Shown here piece after piece: positions 44,016 through 52,093 of a DNA stretch of 61,369 nt. The stretch comes from Flavobacteriales bacterium (lineage in GTDB: Bacteria; Bacteroidota; Bacteroidia; Flavobacteriales_E; Vicingaceae), in NCBI GenBank assembly GCA_002401955.1, contig NVUQ01000084.1, forward strand, positions 1-61,369, written 5' to 3'. Numbering within the stretch: position 1 is the first letter of the stretch; each line of letters begins with the position of its first letter. Under the pieces are notes generated by a model. It was not told the origin of the DNA and searched no databases. It saw nothing but the letters and a program-made list of their open reading frames with translations. Made by a program: the position numbers and the translations under genes.

Positions 44016-45019
44016 TGAGAAAGCTTATCTTCATTTTATTATTAACATTATTAGGAAAAGTACTCTTTGCTCAAGATGTTCATTTATCTCAATTTTATAC
44101 AGCCCAGCTTAATTTAAACCCAGCTTTAGGTGGTTATTATGATGGAGAATTTAGAGTTGCGGGAAATTATAGAAGTCAGTGGTCGCAAATTAATAAACCG
44201 ATAACCACATCTATGATTGCGGTAGATAGAAAATTCTATTTCTACTCTGATGAGATTGATGCAGGAATTATTGTTATTAATGATCAATTTGCGGGGTTTA
44301 ATATGAATACCAATAAAATATTTGTTTCAGGTTCGTATAAAAAAAAAATAAAATACAATGAATTTAGGTTGGGTGCTCAGGTTGGAATAGTTTTAAAAAG
44401 TACCGATTTAACTACTCAAACATTCCCTAATCAGTGGACTTATTCCACTGGAGAATTTGATCCAACTGTTTCTAATGGAGAAAGTACGCTTACAGATTCG
44501 CAAAACTTTATAGATGTAAATGTAGGCGCTGCGTGGTCTAAAGCATTTAAAGGTTTTAAACCCTTAGTTGGAATTTCATTCTTTCATGTTAATCGCCCAA
44601 AAGATACCTTTTTTGATTCTCCTCCAGAAAATTTAAAAATGCGACAAGTATTTCATAGTGAAGCTATAATTGATATCAGTGATAAATTTACCATAGAACC
44701 AAAATTGATGTACATGTGGACAACTAAAGCTCAAAATACATTGGTAGGAGTAAATTTTAAACGCCATTTTAAAACATCTAAAGTTCAAAACATTTATGCA
44801 GGAGTTTTATATAGGGATGGTTTTGGAAGAAATTACGATGCTATAATCCCTATTGTGGGATTAACTTACAATCGTTTTGATATTGGTTTTAGTTATGATA
44901 TTAATATTTCAGACTTGAGTGATTATTCTCCTCGAAAAAGTACCTTAGAATTTTCATTGATTTATACAGGTCCATTATTTAGTCCTAAGAACTTGTCAAT
45001 TCCTTGCGATAGGTATTAA
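44015..45019 (+). CDS. PorP/SprF-family type IX secretion membrane protein
   Basis: A 334-residue outer-membrane barrel. The signal peptide (RKLIFILLLTLLGKVLFAQ) precedes the family block DVHLSQFYTAQLNLNPALGG, and the chain ends in strands typical of the family. These proteins serve T9SS and often the CHU_C substrates encoded beside them. The start is a GTG overlapping the previous stop; another GTG two codons upstream (44009) is possible. The last base of its TAA overlaps the next ATG. Confidence 0.9.
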   Translation: MRKLIFILLLTLLGKVLFAQDVHLSQFYTAQLNLNPALGGYYDGEFRVAGNYRSQWSQINKPITTSMIAVDRKFYFYSDEIDAGIIVINDQFAGFNMNTNKIFVSGSYKKKIKYNEFRLGAQVGIVLKSTDLTTQTFPNQWTYSTGEFDPTVSNGESTLTDSQNFIDVNVGAAWSKAFKGFKPLVGISFFHVNRPKDTFFDSPPENLKMRQVFHSEAIIDISDKFTIEPKLMYMWTTKAQNTLVGVNFKRHFKTSKVQNIYAGVLYRDGFGRNYDAIIPIVGLTYNRFDIGFSYDINISDLSDYSPRKSTLEFSLIYTGPLFSPKNLSIPCDRY

Positions 45020-47133
45020 TGAACACTCTTAATATCCATATAAAAACCTTCTGGTTGAAATCATTAATGATTCTAACTTTTTTTCTGTTTACAACGGTAC
45101 TGTTTTCTCAAAATAAATTACCAGAATTAGAAGAGAAATCGGCTAAAGAGATAAAGAATACGGCTAAAAATGCCTTGCGTTTAGGAGATACCTATACCGC
45201 ATTATTTTATTATGAAGAGTGGGCAAAACGAAAACCAGATAACATTAGCATTACTTTTCAGGTTGCCGAATTATACAGAACTACAAGAAATTATATTCAG
45301 GCTGAGTTGTGGTATCAAAAAGTAACAACGGATCACTTGGATGATTACCCGACTAGTATTTTTTATTTGGCTCAAATGCAAATGAATCAAGAAAAATATA
45401 AAGAGGCAAAAGAGAATTTCTTAAAATGTAAAAAGGTTTTAAGAAATGTTAAGGATAAGAAATTTAGAAAATTAAATAAGGTTGGTATTTTAAGTTGTGA
45501 TTATGCCATTTCACTTAAAGACACTAACAATACAGCTGTAATTACACATTTAGATACATCTATCAACCAGCCTCATGTAGAGTTTTCTCCTGTAGTTTTA
45601 GATGAAAACACAATGATTTATGGTTCGTTAAAAGATAATGGGGTTAATTATTATGATGTTGCCGTTCATGATAGCATGACTATTCCATTAAGGAAATTAT
45701 ATATCGCAAAAAAAGAAGGAGAAAAATGGGTTTCTAAAGGTGAGTTTAAAGGTCCTTTTAATGTTGAAAACACTCATGTTGGTAATGCAACTATTAACGA
45801 AAAAGGAAATAGAATCTACTTTACGCTTTGTCATGAAAATTGGAAAAACAAGGTGATATGTGAGTTATATTACTCAGATAAAAAAGGTGAGGAATGGCAA
45901 GAAGCTGTTAAAATGAACGAATTGATAAATATGCCAAATTATACAACTACTCAACCATCCATTGGTAGAGAGTCTAAAAAAAACCATGAAGTTCTTTATT
46001 TCGTTTCTGATCGACCAAAAGGAAAAGGTGGTTTAGACATTTGGTATACGGAGTATCATCGAAAAAAGAAAAAGTACTCAACACCAAAAAATGTAGGATC
46101 GAGAATAAATACTCCTGGAACAGAATTTACACCTTATTATGATATTTTAACTCATCAACTATTCTTTAGTTCTGACGGTAAAATTGGATTAGGAGGGTTG
46201 GATGTTTTTTCGGTAAAGGGTGAGAAGTCAAGATGGGAAGACGCTCAAAACCTTAAAAAAGAAATTAATTCTTCGGCTGATGATTTTGATTATACCTATA
46301 GACCTGATCATAAGGGAGGTTTTATTGTTTCTAACCGGAAAGGTGGAGTAGCTTTATTAAACCCTACATGTTGCGATGATATATATGAGTTTAAATTATT
46401 AGAATACATTGATATTAATTTATTGGGTAAAGTGAGCGATTCTTCGAATTGTTTAACTGATTATAAAATATTTTTATTCATCAACAATAAGGAGACTGAA
46501 GATAGATTTTTATCTAAAGAAATAAACGTTGATTCCTGCGGTTTTAATTTGAGTTTGGAGCAAGGTTATGATTATACCGTTGAGATTAGAAAAGATGGTT
46601 ATTTAAACGGAAGTAAAGAAATTAGCACAAAGAATATTAGTAAGTCTGAAAATATCCAATCATTAATTCAATTAAAAAAGAAACCTAAAGGAAGAATTGT
46701 TTTAACAGGAATACTTTATGATTTTAATAGCCCTAAGTTAACTGAGGACTCTAAAAGCTCTATTGATACTTCATTGTATACCTTGTTAATTCAGAATCCC
46801 GACATTGTTCTGGAAATTTCATCTCACACAGATAGTAAAGGAACGGATAGTTATAATATGAAACTCTCTCAAAAAAGAGCGGAAAGTGTAGTCCGATACT
46901 TAGTATTAAAAGGGATTAATAAAAAGCGTTTAATTGCTCAAGGTTATGGTGAAACTATGCCTATAGCACCAAACAAAAAACCTGATGGATCTGACAATCC
47001 TGAAGGGAGAGCATTAAATAGGAGAACTGATTTTAAGATTAAAGGAACAATCAATTTGGACGACATATGGGAAGAAGCCCCCAAAGCGAAAAAGACAAGC
47101 AAAGCTCCTAAGAAAAAGAATAATTCTTTCTAA
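45019..47133 (+). CDS. OmpA-family protein with TPR and PD40 propeller
   Basis: A 704-residue exported envelope protein. In order: signal peptide, TPR-like helices (about 45-160), a WD40-like PD40 propeller (about 185-460, with FSPVVLDENTMIYGS, LYFVSDRPKGKGGLDIWY, LFFSSDGKIGLGGLD), a Cna-like beta domain, and an OmpA peptidoglycan-binding domain (about 565-685, ISSHTDSKGTDSYNMKLSQK). This is the usual partner of PorP/SprF and probably ties the surface complex to the wall. A Lys-rich tail ends the protein. Confidence 0.9.
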   Translation: MNTLNIHIKTFWLKSLMILTFFLFTTVLFSQNKLPELEEKSAKEIKNTAKNALRLGDTYTALFYYEEWAKRKPDNISITFQVAELYRTTRNYIQAELWYQKVTTDHLDDYPTSIFYLAQMQMNQEKYKEAKENFLKCKKVLRNVKDKKFRKLNKVGILSCDYAISLKDTNNTAVITHLDTSINQPHVEFSPVVLDENTMIYGSLKDNGVNYYDVAVHDSMTIPLRKLYIAKKEGEKWVSKGEFKGPFNVENTHVGNATINEKGNRIYFTLCHENWKNKVICELYYSDKKGEEWQEAVKMNELINMPNYTTTQPSIGRESKKNHEVLYFVSDRPKGKGGLDIWYTEYHRKKKKYSTPKNVGSRINTPGTEFTPYYDILTHQLFFSSDGKIGLGGLDVFSVKGEKSRWEDAQNLKKEINSSADDFDYTYRPDHKGGFIVSNRKGGVALLNPTCCDDIYEFKLLEYIDINLLGKVSDSSNCLTDYKIFLFINNKETEDRFLSKEINVDSCGFNLSLEQGYDYTVEIRKDGYLNGSKEISTKNISKSENIQSLIQLKKKPKGRIVLTGILYDFNSPKLTEDSKSSIDTSLYTLLIQNPDIVLEISSHTDSKGTDSYNMKLSQKRAESVVRYLVLKGINKKRLIAQGYGETMPIAPNKKPDGSDNPEGRALNRRTDFKIKGTINLDDIWEEAPKAKKTSKAPKKKNNSF

Positions 47134-47301
47134 AGATCATCATACTAGGTTCATTAACAGAATAAATTTCAAAGAAAGTTTTATTATTTCTTTACCGAAA
47201 TGTTTAACGTTTAAGAGAAAGTAAAGAGACGACCTTAAATAAAAATTGGTTTTTTTTAAAAGCTTACCAACTATTCGTCATTCTAATACGTATTTTTTTA
47301 A
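47134..47301. other. Intergenic stretch without visible features
   Basis: AT-rich sequence after the OmpA gene. I see no gene, no strong hairpin and no clear promoter. The remaining part up to 47419 is the MITE-like element. Confidence 0.5.
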
Positions 47302-47419
47302 AATACCGTTTTGTAATCAAAATACCTGATAATCTCGTTACACTCATTCTCAGGTTTTGGTTATCTCTCGGTATTATACAAAAAACATTGTTGGGTGTTT
47401 TAAAAGTAATTTGGTATAA
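47302..47419 (+). mobile_element. MITE-like element family D, full copy
   Basis: Matches 12874-12992 along its length: TTTGTAATCAAAATACCTGA, TCGTTACACTCATTCTCAGG, TATTATACAAAAAACATTG and the TTTGGTATAA end. The left terminus (AATACCGTTTT) is more diverged than in the other copy. It ends 20 bases before a small gene and could carry that gene's upstream signals. Confidence 0.65.
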
Positions 47420-47439
47420 CACTTTAATCATTTACAAAT

Positions 47440-47676
47440 ATGACTACATACTCAAGTAAATCAGGAAGGAGGAGAGGGGTGGTTTCTTATAAAATAGAAG
47501 AAGATTGTATCACTCTTTATTATAAAAGTAGAGAAGGTGATATTGTTGGGATTGTATATTCTAATAAAGTTTCAGGAAAAAATCATGTAGATAAAATTAA
47601 GAAATATGCTTTAGAAGCTAATAATTTAAATAGTTATTTACATAAGAATAAAATATACTATGAAAAAGTAGCTTAA
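47440..47676 (+). CDS. Small protein, possibly KTSC-like
   Basis: A 78-residue protein. The YSNKVSGKNHVDKIKKYALE part and NLNSYLHKNK tail remind me of small Bacteroidota proteins with a Y-x-S-x-G-x-x-N/H-V-x-x-M/I-K and GLNSFI pattern. The likeness is from memory only. The last codon overlaps the convergent gene by 4 bases. Confidence 0.55.
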   Translation: MTTYSSKSGRRRGVVSYKIEEDCITLYYKSREGDIVGIVYSNKVSGKNHVDKIKKYALEANNLNSYLHKNKIYYEKVA

Positions 47677-48983
47677 TAACTTAACAGTTCTGAAACAGCA
47701 CTTTTAAATCTAGTTTTAGTTAAGTTATTTAGTGTAATATTTTCTGTTTTATTTTCTCCAATAGTAATTTCTTTATAACCAAAAACAGCATTTTCATCTT
47801 TAACAGAATAGGCGAGAAGGAGTACTTTTTCTCCCGTTGGTATTCCGCTAGCTTCATATTGATTTTTATGGTTAGAATTAGCGTACGCTGGCATTACCGA
47901 ATTAATATCTCTAAAAACTAATCGAACTACCATATTATTATCACTGTCAATTTTTACAATTAATGGAGATGTTTTTTTAACCTCATAAAAGCGGTCACAA
48001 TTAATCCAACCTAATTTCCCCGCTGTCATTTCATAAAAGTTGACTGGTTCTTCAGTTGCATAATATGGTTTATCAAGAATACCATCACTATATACATCTT
48101 CACCTTTCCATGCATCATAATTTTCAGAATTAAATTCAATTTTAACATCATCATCTAATTCATATTCTTCGTTTGGTATTTCATTATTGAAATTAGCCAA
48201 TGCAGGCTCTTTTTTATTTACTACCCAATCAATAATTCCATCCTTTTTACCACCATAGTAAGTAAACATATCCGGAAAAGATTTCTCAGAACGCATTTCT
48301 ATGGTATAACTTTCATTTTTTCTTAATCGTAAATCCTCTCCGTTTAATTTCGCTTCAATAAAGAAAGACCCCGCAGTTTCTAACATTTTGCCATTAGCAT
48401 CGGTGGTTAAACCAGAATAAACAAGCGATTTCTTATCTGCAAACTCCCAAATACAAATGCTAATATTTTTATTACTTACAATAGCACCATTCATTGTTTC
48501 AAAAGCATTTTTAGGAAAGTGAAATTTGTTTCCACTATTGGTGCTTATCATCTCTTGGGTTGATGGATTAAAAGAATAACACTGTTTTTCATTCTCGTCT
48601 AAAGTAATATTACCGCTTGCAGTAAAGTATGATTTTGGTTTTAGGAGCCACAATGTAGGATAAGCTCCTCCATATTGAACAAACATGTTTTTAGTTTCAA
48701 TTTGCTGCTTATCTCTGTAATATTCCATTACTTTATTCGCTCTGGCTTTAGTTATTTTTAGCAATTTAGCCGATGGGTAAGCACCCATTTCTTGTTGACT
48801 AACCAAGTTAAAACAATGGTATTTTAAATCACTCATATTACAGTAAACATCAGCTAGTTTTTGTTGATGTTCTGCATCTAAACCTTTGGTAGGGTTAAAA
48901 TAAATGGTTGATGTTGTTGCATTTTGAGCAGTTATACTACTCAATAAAAGGGCAACTGAAACAATTGACAGTAATTTTTTCAT
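47673..48983 (-). CDS. Large exported protein of unknown function
   Basis: A 436-residue protein with a signal peptide (MKKLLSIVSVALLLSSITAQ). The middle contains a carboxypeptidase-like or ZU5-like stretch (FHFPKNAFETMNGAIVSNKN, SIEMRSEKSFPDMFTYYGGK in part) and a C-terminal beta region. I do not recognise the family with confidence. No membrane helix or sorting tail is seen. Confidence 0.6.
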   Translation of the reverse strand: MKKLLSIVSVALLLSSITAQNATTSTIYFNPTKGLDAEHQQKLADVYCNMSDLKYHCFNLVSQQEMGAYPSAKLLKITKARANKVMEYYRDKQQIETKNMFVQYGGAYPTLWLLKPKSYFTASGNITLDENEKQCYSFNPSTQEMISTNSGNKFHFPKNAFETMNGAIVSNKNISICIWEFADKKSLVYSGLTTDANGKMLETAGSFFIEAKLNGEDLRLRKNESYTIEMRSEKSFPDMFTYYGGKKDGIIDWVVNKKEPALANFNNEIPNEEYELDDDVKIEFNSENYDAWKGEDVYSDGILDKPYYATEEPVNFYEMTAGKLGWINCDRFYEVKKTSPLIVKIDSDNNMVVRLVFRDINSVMPAYANSNHKNQYEASGIPTGEKVLLLAYSVKDENAVFGYKEITIGENKTENITLNNLTKTRFKSAVSELLSY

Positions 48984-49214
48984 GTTTTAGGTAGTTTAAG
49001 TAAGTAATGACTTTGAATAAATAATGAACGATAAGTTGCTGAAAATTATTGTGTTATGTTTATTAGATAAATTCAATGGTTTAATTTTTTATACTAAACT
49101 ATTTGATAATAATAAGAGAAGAAAGGTGAAATGAGTTAACTAACTGTTTCTGTTAGTTAACGATAGGTTTCTTTTAGTAAAGTATTTCTTATTTTTTTTT
49201 CTTAACTTTAGTAC

Positions 49215-49388
49215 ATGGATAAAACACCAAATATTACTTTAGGATCCGAAGCAACTGTTATAGGAAAAGCTAGACACAGAGCAGGTCATTGGGGGAGTCA
49301 TGGTAATGGTGACAATGGCTGGGTAGGTTACCTCATTGTTGTTGGAATATTTATGGTTTCGTTTTTGTTTTTAATTTTATTTACCTAA
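49215..49388 (+). CDS. Small single-pass membrane protein
   Basis: A 57-residue open frame with ATG and TAA. The N-terminal half is polar with GKARHRAGHWGSHGNGDNGW; residues 36-56 (WVGYLIVVGIFMVSFLFLIL) form one membrane helix. The amphipathic layout makes chance coding unlikely, but I know no homolog. Alone between the gene at 48983 and the Pmp3-like gene. Confidence 0.5.
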   Translation: MDKTPNITLGSEATVIGKARHRAGHWGSHGNGDNGWVGYLIVVGIFMVSFLFLILFT

Positions 49389-49418
49389 TTCATACTAAAT
49401 ATTTGAAGTAAGAGATAG

Positions 49419-49550
49419 TTTACTTCATTACTTTTCACGTATGCTAAAAGAGAGGTTAATGAATATTATGCTGTACTCACCTTAGAAAGTGTAGATGAGT
49501 GCTTGACTAATGAGAAGCTGATTAAATATGCTAATCCTTATTTAAAATAA
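49419..49550 (+). pseudogene. Possible C-terminal remnant of a lost gene
   Basis: An open frame without a start codon reads TYAKREVNEYYAVLTLESVD and then ECLTNEKLIKYANPYLK-stop. The composition looks protein-like, yet the frame is closed by TAG at 49416-49418 and has no ATG. It overlaps the 3' end of the Pmp3-like gene on the other strand. Chance is possible. Confidence 0.25.
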
Positions 49551-49683
49551 TCAAAGCAGCAACTACTCCCGGAACCCAGCCACACAAGGTTAATAGGAAA
49601 ACAATAATTATTGACCCACAACCCTTTCCTAAAACAGCTAACGGAGGAAAAATAATTGCTAAAATGACTCTGAAAATACTCAT
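49531..49683 (-). CDS. YqaE/Pmp3-family membrane protein
   Basis: A 50-residue hydrophobic protein. IFRVILAIIFPPLAVLGKGC, then SIIIVFLLTLCGWVPGVVAA and LIILNKD show the two-helix Pmp3/UPF0057 pattern with PPLAV and the W-x-PG turn. Members are linked to membrane potential and salt or cold stress. A TATATTTG -7 box lies 24 bases upstream. Confidence 0.85.
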   Translation of the reverse strand: MSIFRVILAIIFPPLAVLGKGCGSIIIVFLLTLCGWVPGVVAALIILNKD

Positions 49684-49707
49684 GTTTTTTTCTTAATGTT
49701 TAATAAT

Positions 49708-49715
49708 CAAATATA
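49708..49715 (-). promoter_or_regulatory. Candidate -7 box TATATTTG
   Basis: Complement of CAAATATA, upstream of the Pmp3-like gene. No -33 TTG at a suitable distance. Confidence 0.4.
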
Positions 49716-49797
49716 CAGCTATAGACAATTTGATAACTCTATCATTTTGTTAATAATTTATAAATAAACTAGATTAATTCTTTCCTATTTTCGCTGA

Positions 49798-50829
49798 ATG
49801 GACACAAGCTTAAACGATATTTCTCTTCATTTTGTTGGAAACAAAACTTTAGATCATAACCTAATACTATCAGAAGATTTATTAAAGATAGATGATGAAT
49901 TGGCTGATATAATAACAGAATCATTTTTTGAACGGTTTGCCACATCTTTTGAGGAGTATTCGTTTACCCATGCTTCATCCTTAGATTTTAATGAGGTGTA
50001 TAATTTTGCAAAAGGAATCTTTAAAAATAATGGAGATCTTCATGATTTTTCTAAAAAAATAGCTCAAGAACTCTATCAACAGACCAATCATTTAAAAATT
50101 AAAGATGGTGAATTGTATATCGGTATTTTCTCGAATTGCGAATATGATGGTGCCTATGTAGATGCTATTGGAATATTTAAAACAGAAGTAAAAAATGACT
50201 TTTTAGAAGTCCATTCTAATAATGAAAACTTTGAAATATTTCATAAACAAGGAATTGATTTAAAAAAGATTGAGAAGGGATGTATCATTTACAATACGAT
50301 TCCAGAACAAGGTTATGCGGTAAGAATTTTCGATAATCAAAATAGAGGCACAGACGCTCAATATTGGAAAGATGATTTCTTAGGATTAAAACCAATAGCT
50401 AATGAATACCAACAAACCAATGAGTTTTTAGGAATGACTAAGGAATTCATTTCCAAACAAATTGAAAACGAATTTGAAGTTTCTAAAACCGATAAGATTG
50501 ATTTGTTAAATAAATCGGTGGAGTATTTTAAAACCAATGATGAATTTTCTAAAGAAGAATTTGAACAAGAAGTATTTGGAGATAAAGAAGTGATAGACTC
50601 ATTTAGGGGGTTTGATGATAGCTATAGAGAAACCCATGATATTGAAATGGAAGATAATTTTGAAATTGACAATCAAGCAGTAAAAAAACAAGCAAGAATG
50701 TTTAAGAAGATTTTAAAGTTAGACAAGAACTTTCATATATACATTCATGGAGACCCTAATAAGATTGAGAAATGCGTAGAAGCTGACGGTAGGAAATACT
50801 ATAAAGTTTACTTTGATGAGGAAATTTAA
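49798..50829 (+). CDS. Nucleoid-associated protein, NA37 (YejK/NdpA) family
   Basis: A 343-residue protein of the NA37 nucleoid-associated family in its Bacteroidota form. LDFNEVYNFAKGIFKN and DGELYIGIFSNCEYDGAYVD and IGIFKTEVKNDFLEV, with the C-terminal DKNFHIYIHGDPNKIEK, match what I recall of the family. It is expected to bind DNA or the nucleoid. Confidence 0.8.
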   Translation: MDTSLNDISLHFVGNKTLDHNLILSEDLLKIDDELADIITESFFERFATSFEEYSFTHASSLDFNEVYNFAKGIFKNNGDLHDFSKKIAQELYQQTNHLKIKDGELYIGIFSNCEYDGAYVDAIGIFKTEVKNDFLEVHSNNENFEIFHKQGIDLKKIEKGCIIYNTIPEQGYAVRIFDNQNRGTDAQYWKDDFLGLKPIANEYQQTNEFLGMTKEFISKQIENEFEVSKTDKIDLLNKSVEYFKTNDEFSKEEFEQEVFGDKEVIDSFRGFDDSYRETHDIEMEDNFEIDNQAVKKQARMFKKILKLDKNFHIYIHGDPNKIEKCVEADGRKYYKVYFDEEI

Positions 50830-51037
50830 CATTGCCAAATAGTTATAATTAGAGTTTTTCAATTTTATTACTGTGTAAATCCGTTTTCTTTTAAACACAC
50901 TATTTATAATATCATTTTATGCCAAAGTCTACAAAAACCACGCAATTAATTACTCTTTTTAGGTCTAATTTTGCAAAATAAAAAGTATTAGTTTACCCTG
51001 TCGTCTAATCAAATAGATTTTTATAAAATAATTTTAG

Positions 51038-51045
51038 TAGTTTTG
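51038..51045 (+). promoter_or_regulatory. Likely his operon -7 box TAGTTTTG
   Basis: Perfect TAnnTTTG, 22 bases before the leader peptide ATG. Transcription would start at about 51052, so the leader RNA would be about 140 bases to the terminator end. No good -33 TTG is found. Confidence 0.5.
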
Positions 51046-51067
51046 CTTCAGATTTAGAAAAACAAAA

Positions 51068-51130
51068 ATGAATTTTATACAATTACATCACCATCATTTT
51101 CATACTGGCCCTCAGGCGAGCAGGAGATGA
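51068..51130 (+). CDS. hisL: Histidine operon leader peptide
   Basis: A 20-residue ORF. It reads MNFIQL, then His-His-His-His-Phe-His, then TGPQASRR and TGA. Five of six consecutive codons (51086-51103) specify His, which cannot be read as chance directly in front of hisG. Translation would gauge charged tRNA-His. The 3' codons (51111-51118, CTCAGGCG) double as one arm of the antiterminator. Confidence 0.9.
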   Translation: MNFIQLHHHHFHTGPQASRR

Positions 51131-51167
51131 TATATGTAAATTAAAGATATTTCAAAACCCGTCTGAG
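51111..51167 (+). promoter_or_regulatory. Antiterminator of the his attenuator
   Basis: CTCAGGCG (51111-51118) can pair with CGTCTGAG (51160-51167) over eight positions, one being G-U. This uses the left arm of the terminator (51157-51166), so the two structures exclude one another. A ribosome paused on the His codons leaves 51111-51118 free; one reaching the stop at 51128-51130 covers it. Confidence 0.75.
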
Positions 51168-51189
51168 TAAATCAGACGGGTTTTTTGTT
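51157..51189 (+). terminator. Intrinsic terminator of the his leader
   Basis: ACCCGTCTGA (51157-51166), loop GTAAA, TCAGACGGGT (51172-51181), then TTTTTGTTTTTT. Ten perfect base pairs and a T-run make this the strongest terminator in the window, and it sits 55 bases before hisG. Confidence 0.93.
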
Positions 51190-51235
51190 TTTTATAATCA
51201 GCTCTAAAGTTTACTCAGACTTATAATTTAAAAAA

Positions 51236-52093
51236 ATGAGTAAACTAAAAATTGCAGTACAAAAAAGCGGAAGATTAAATCAAGATTCCCTTAAACTATT
51301 AAAGTCGTGCGGGATTGACATTAACAATGGAAAAGATCAATTAAAAGTTGATGTTCAAAATTTCCCACTAGAAATTTTGTATCTCCGTAATTCTGATATT
51401 CCTCAATACCTAGAAGATGGTGTTGTAGATATTGCTATTATTGGAGAAAACGTACTAATCGAACAAGAGAAGCAAATTTCTATAGTAGAAAAATTAGGTT
51501 TTTCTAAGTGTAGAGTATCCTTAGCTATTCCTAAAGAAGTTGAGGAGAACTCTTTAAATTATTTTGAAGGGAAAAAGATTGCGACTTCCTACCCAAACAC
51601 TTTAAATAATTTCTTAAAAAAGAATAATATTAATTCGGAAATACACACTATATCTGGTTCTGTAGAGATTGCTCCTAATATAGGTTTAGCAGATGGAATT
51701 TGTGATATAGTAAGCTCTGGAAGTACTTTATTTAAGAATGGCTTAAAAGAAACACAGGTCATTCTAACGTCTGAAGCTGTTTTAGCCAAGTCGAATCAAA
51801 TAAAAGAAGAACAAGAAGAAATTCTTGATAAACTTTTATTTAGAATGCAGGCGGTGTTGAGAGCCAAGAATACAAAATATGTTTTAATGAATCTTCCAAA
51901 TAATAAGATTGAAGCGGTTAGCAACATATTGCCTGTATTAAAAAGTCCAACAATACTACCCTTGGCGGAAGAAGGATGGAGTTCATTACACAGTGTAATT
52001 GATGAAACTAAATTTTGGGATGTAATAGACGAATTAAAAAATGCTGGAGCAGAAGGTATTTTAATTGTTCCTATAGATAAAATGGTATTGTAA
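51236..52093 (+). CDS. hisG: ATP phosphoribosyltransferase, long form
   Basis: First enzyme of histidine synthesis, joining ATP and PRPP. The 285-residue length and the C-terminal ACT-like part (VSNILPVLKSPTILPLAEEG, GAEGILIVPIDKMVL) define the long, self-regulated HisG that does not need HisZ. SKLKIAVQKSGRLNQDSLKL at the start and GLADGICDIVSSGSTL (PRPP loop) support it. His feedback is expected to act at this enzyme in addition to attenuation. Its TAA shares a base with the hisD ATG. Confidence 0.96.
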   Translation: MSKLKIAVQKSGRLNQDSLKLLKSCGIDINNGKDQLKVDVQNFPLEILYLRNSDIPQYLEDGVVDIAIIGENVLIEQEKQISIVEKLGFSKCRVSLAIPKEVEENSLNYFEGKKIATSYPNTLNNFLKKNNINSEIHTISGSVEIAPNIGLADGICDIVSSGSTLFKNGLKETQVILTSEAVLAKSNQIKEEQEEILDKLLFRMQAVLRAKNTKYVLMNLPNNKIEAVSNILPVLKSPTILPLAEEGWSSLHSVIDETKFWDVIDELKNAGAEGILIVPIDKMVL

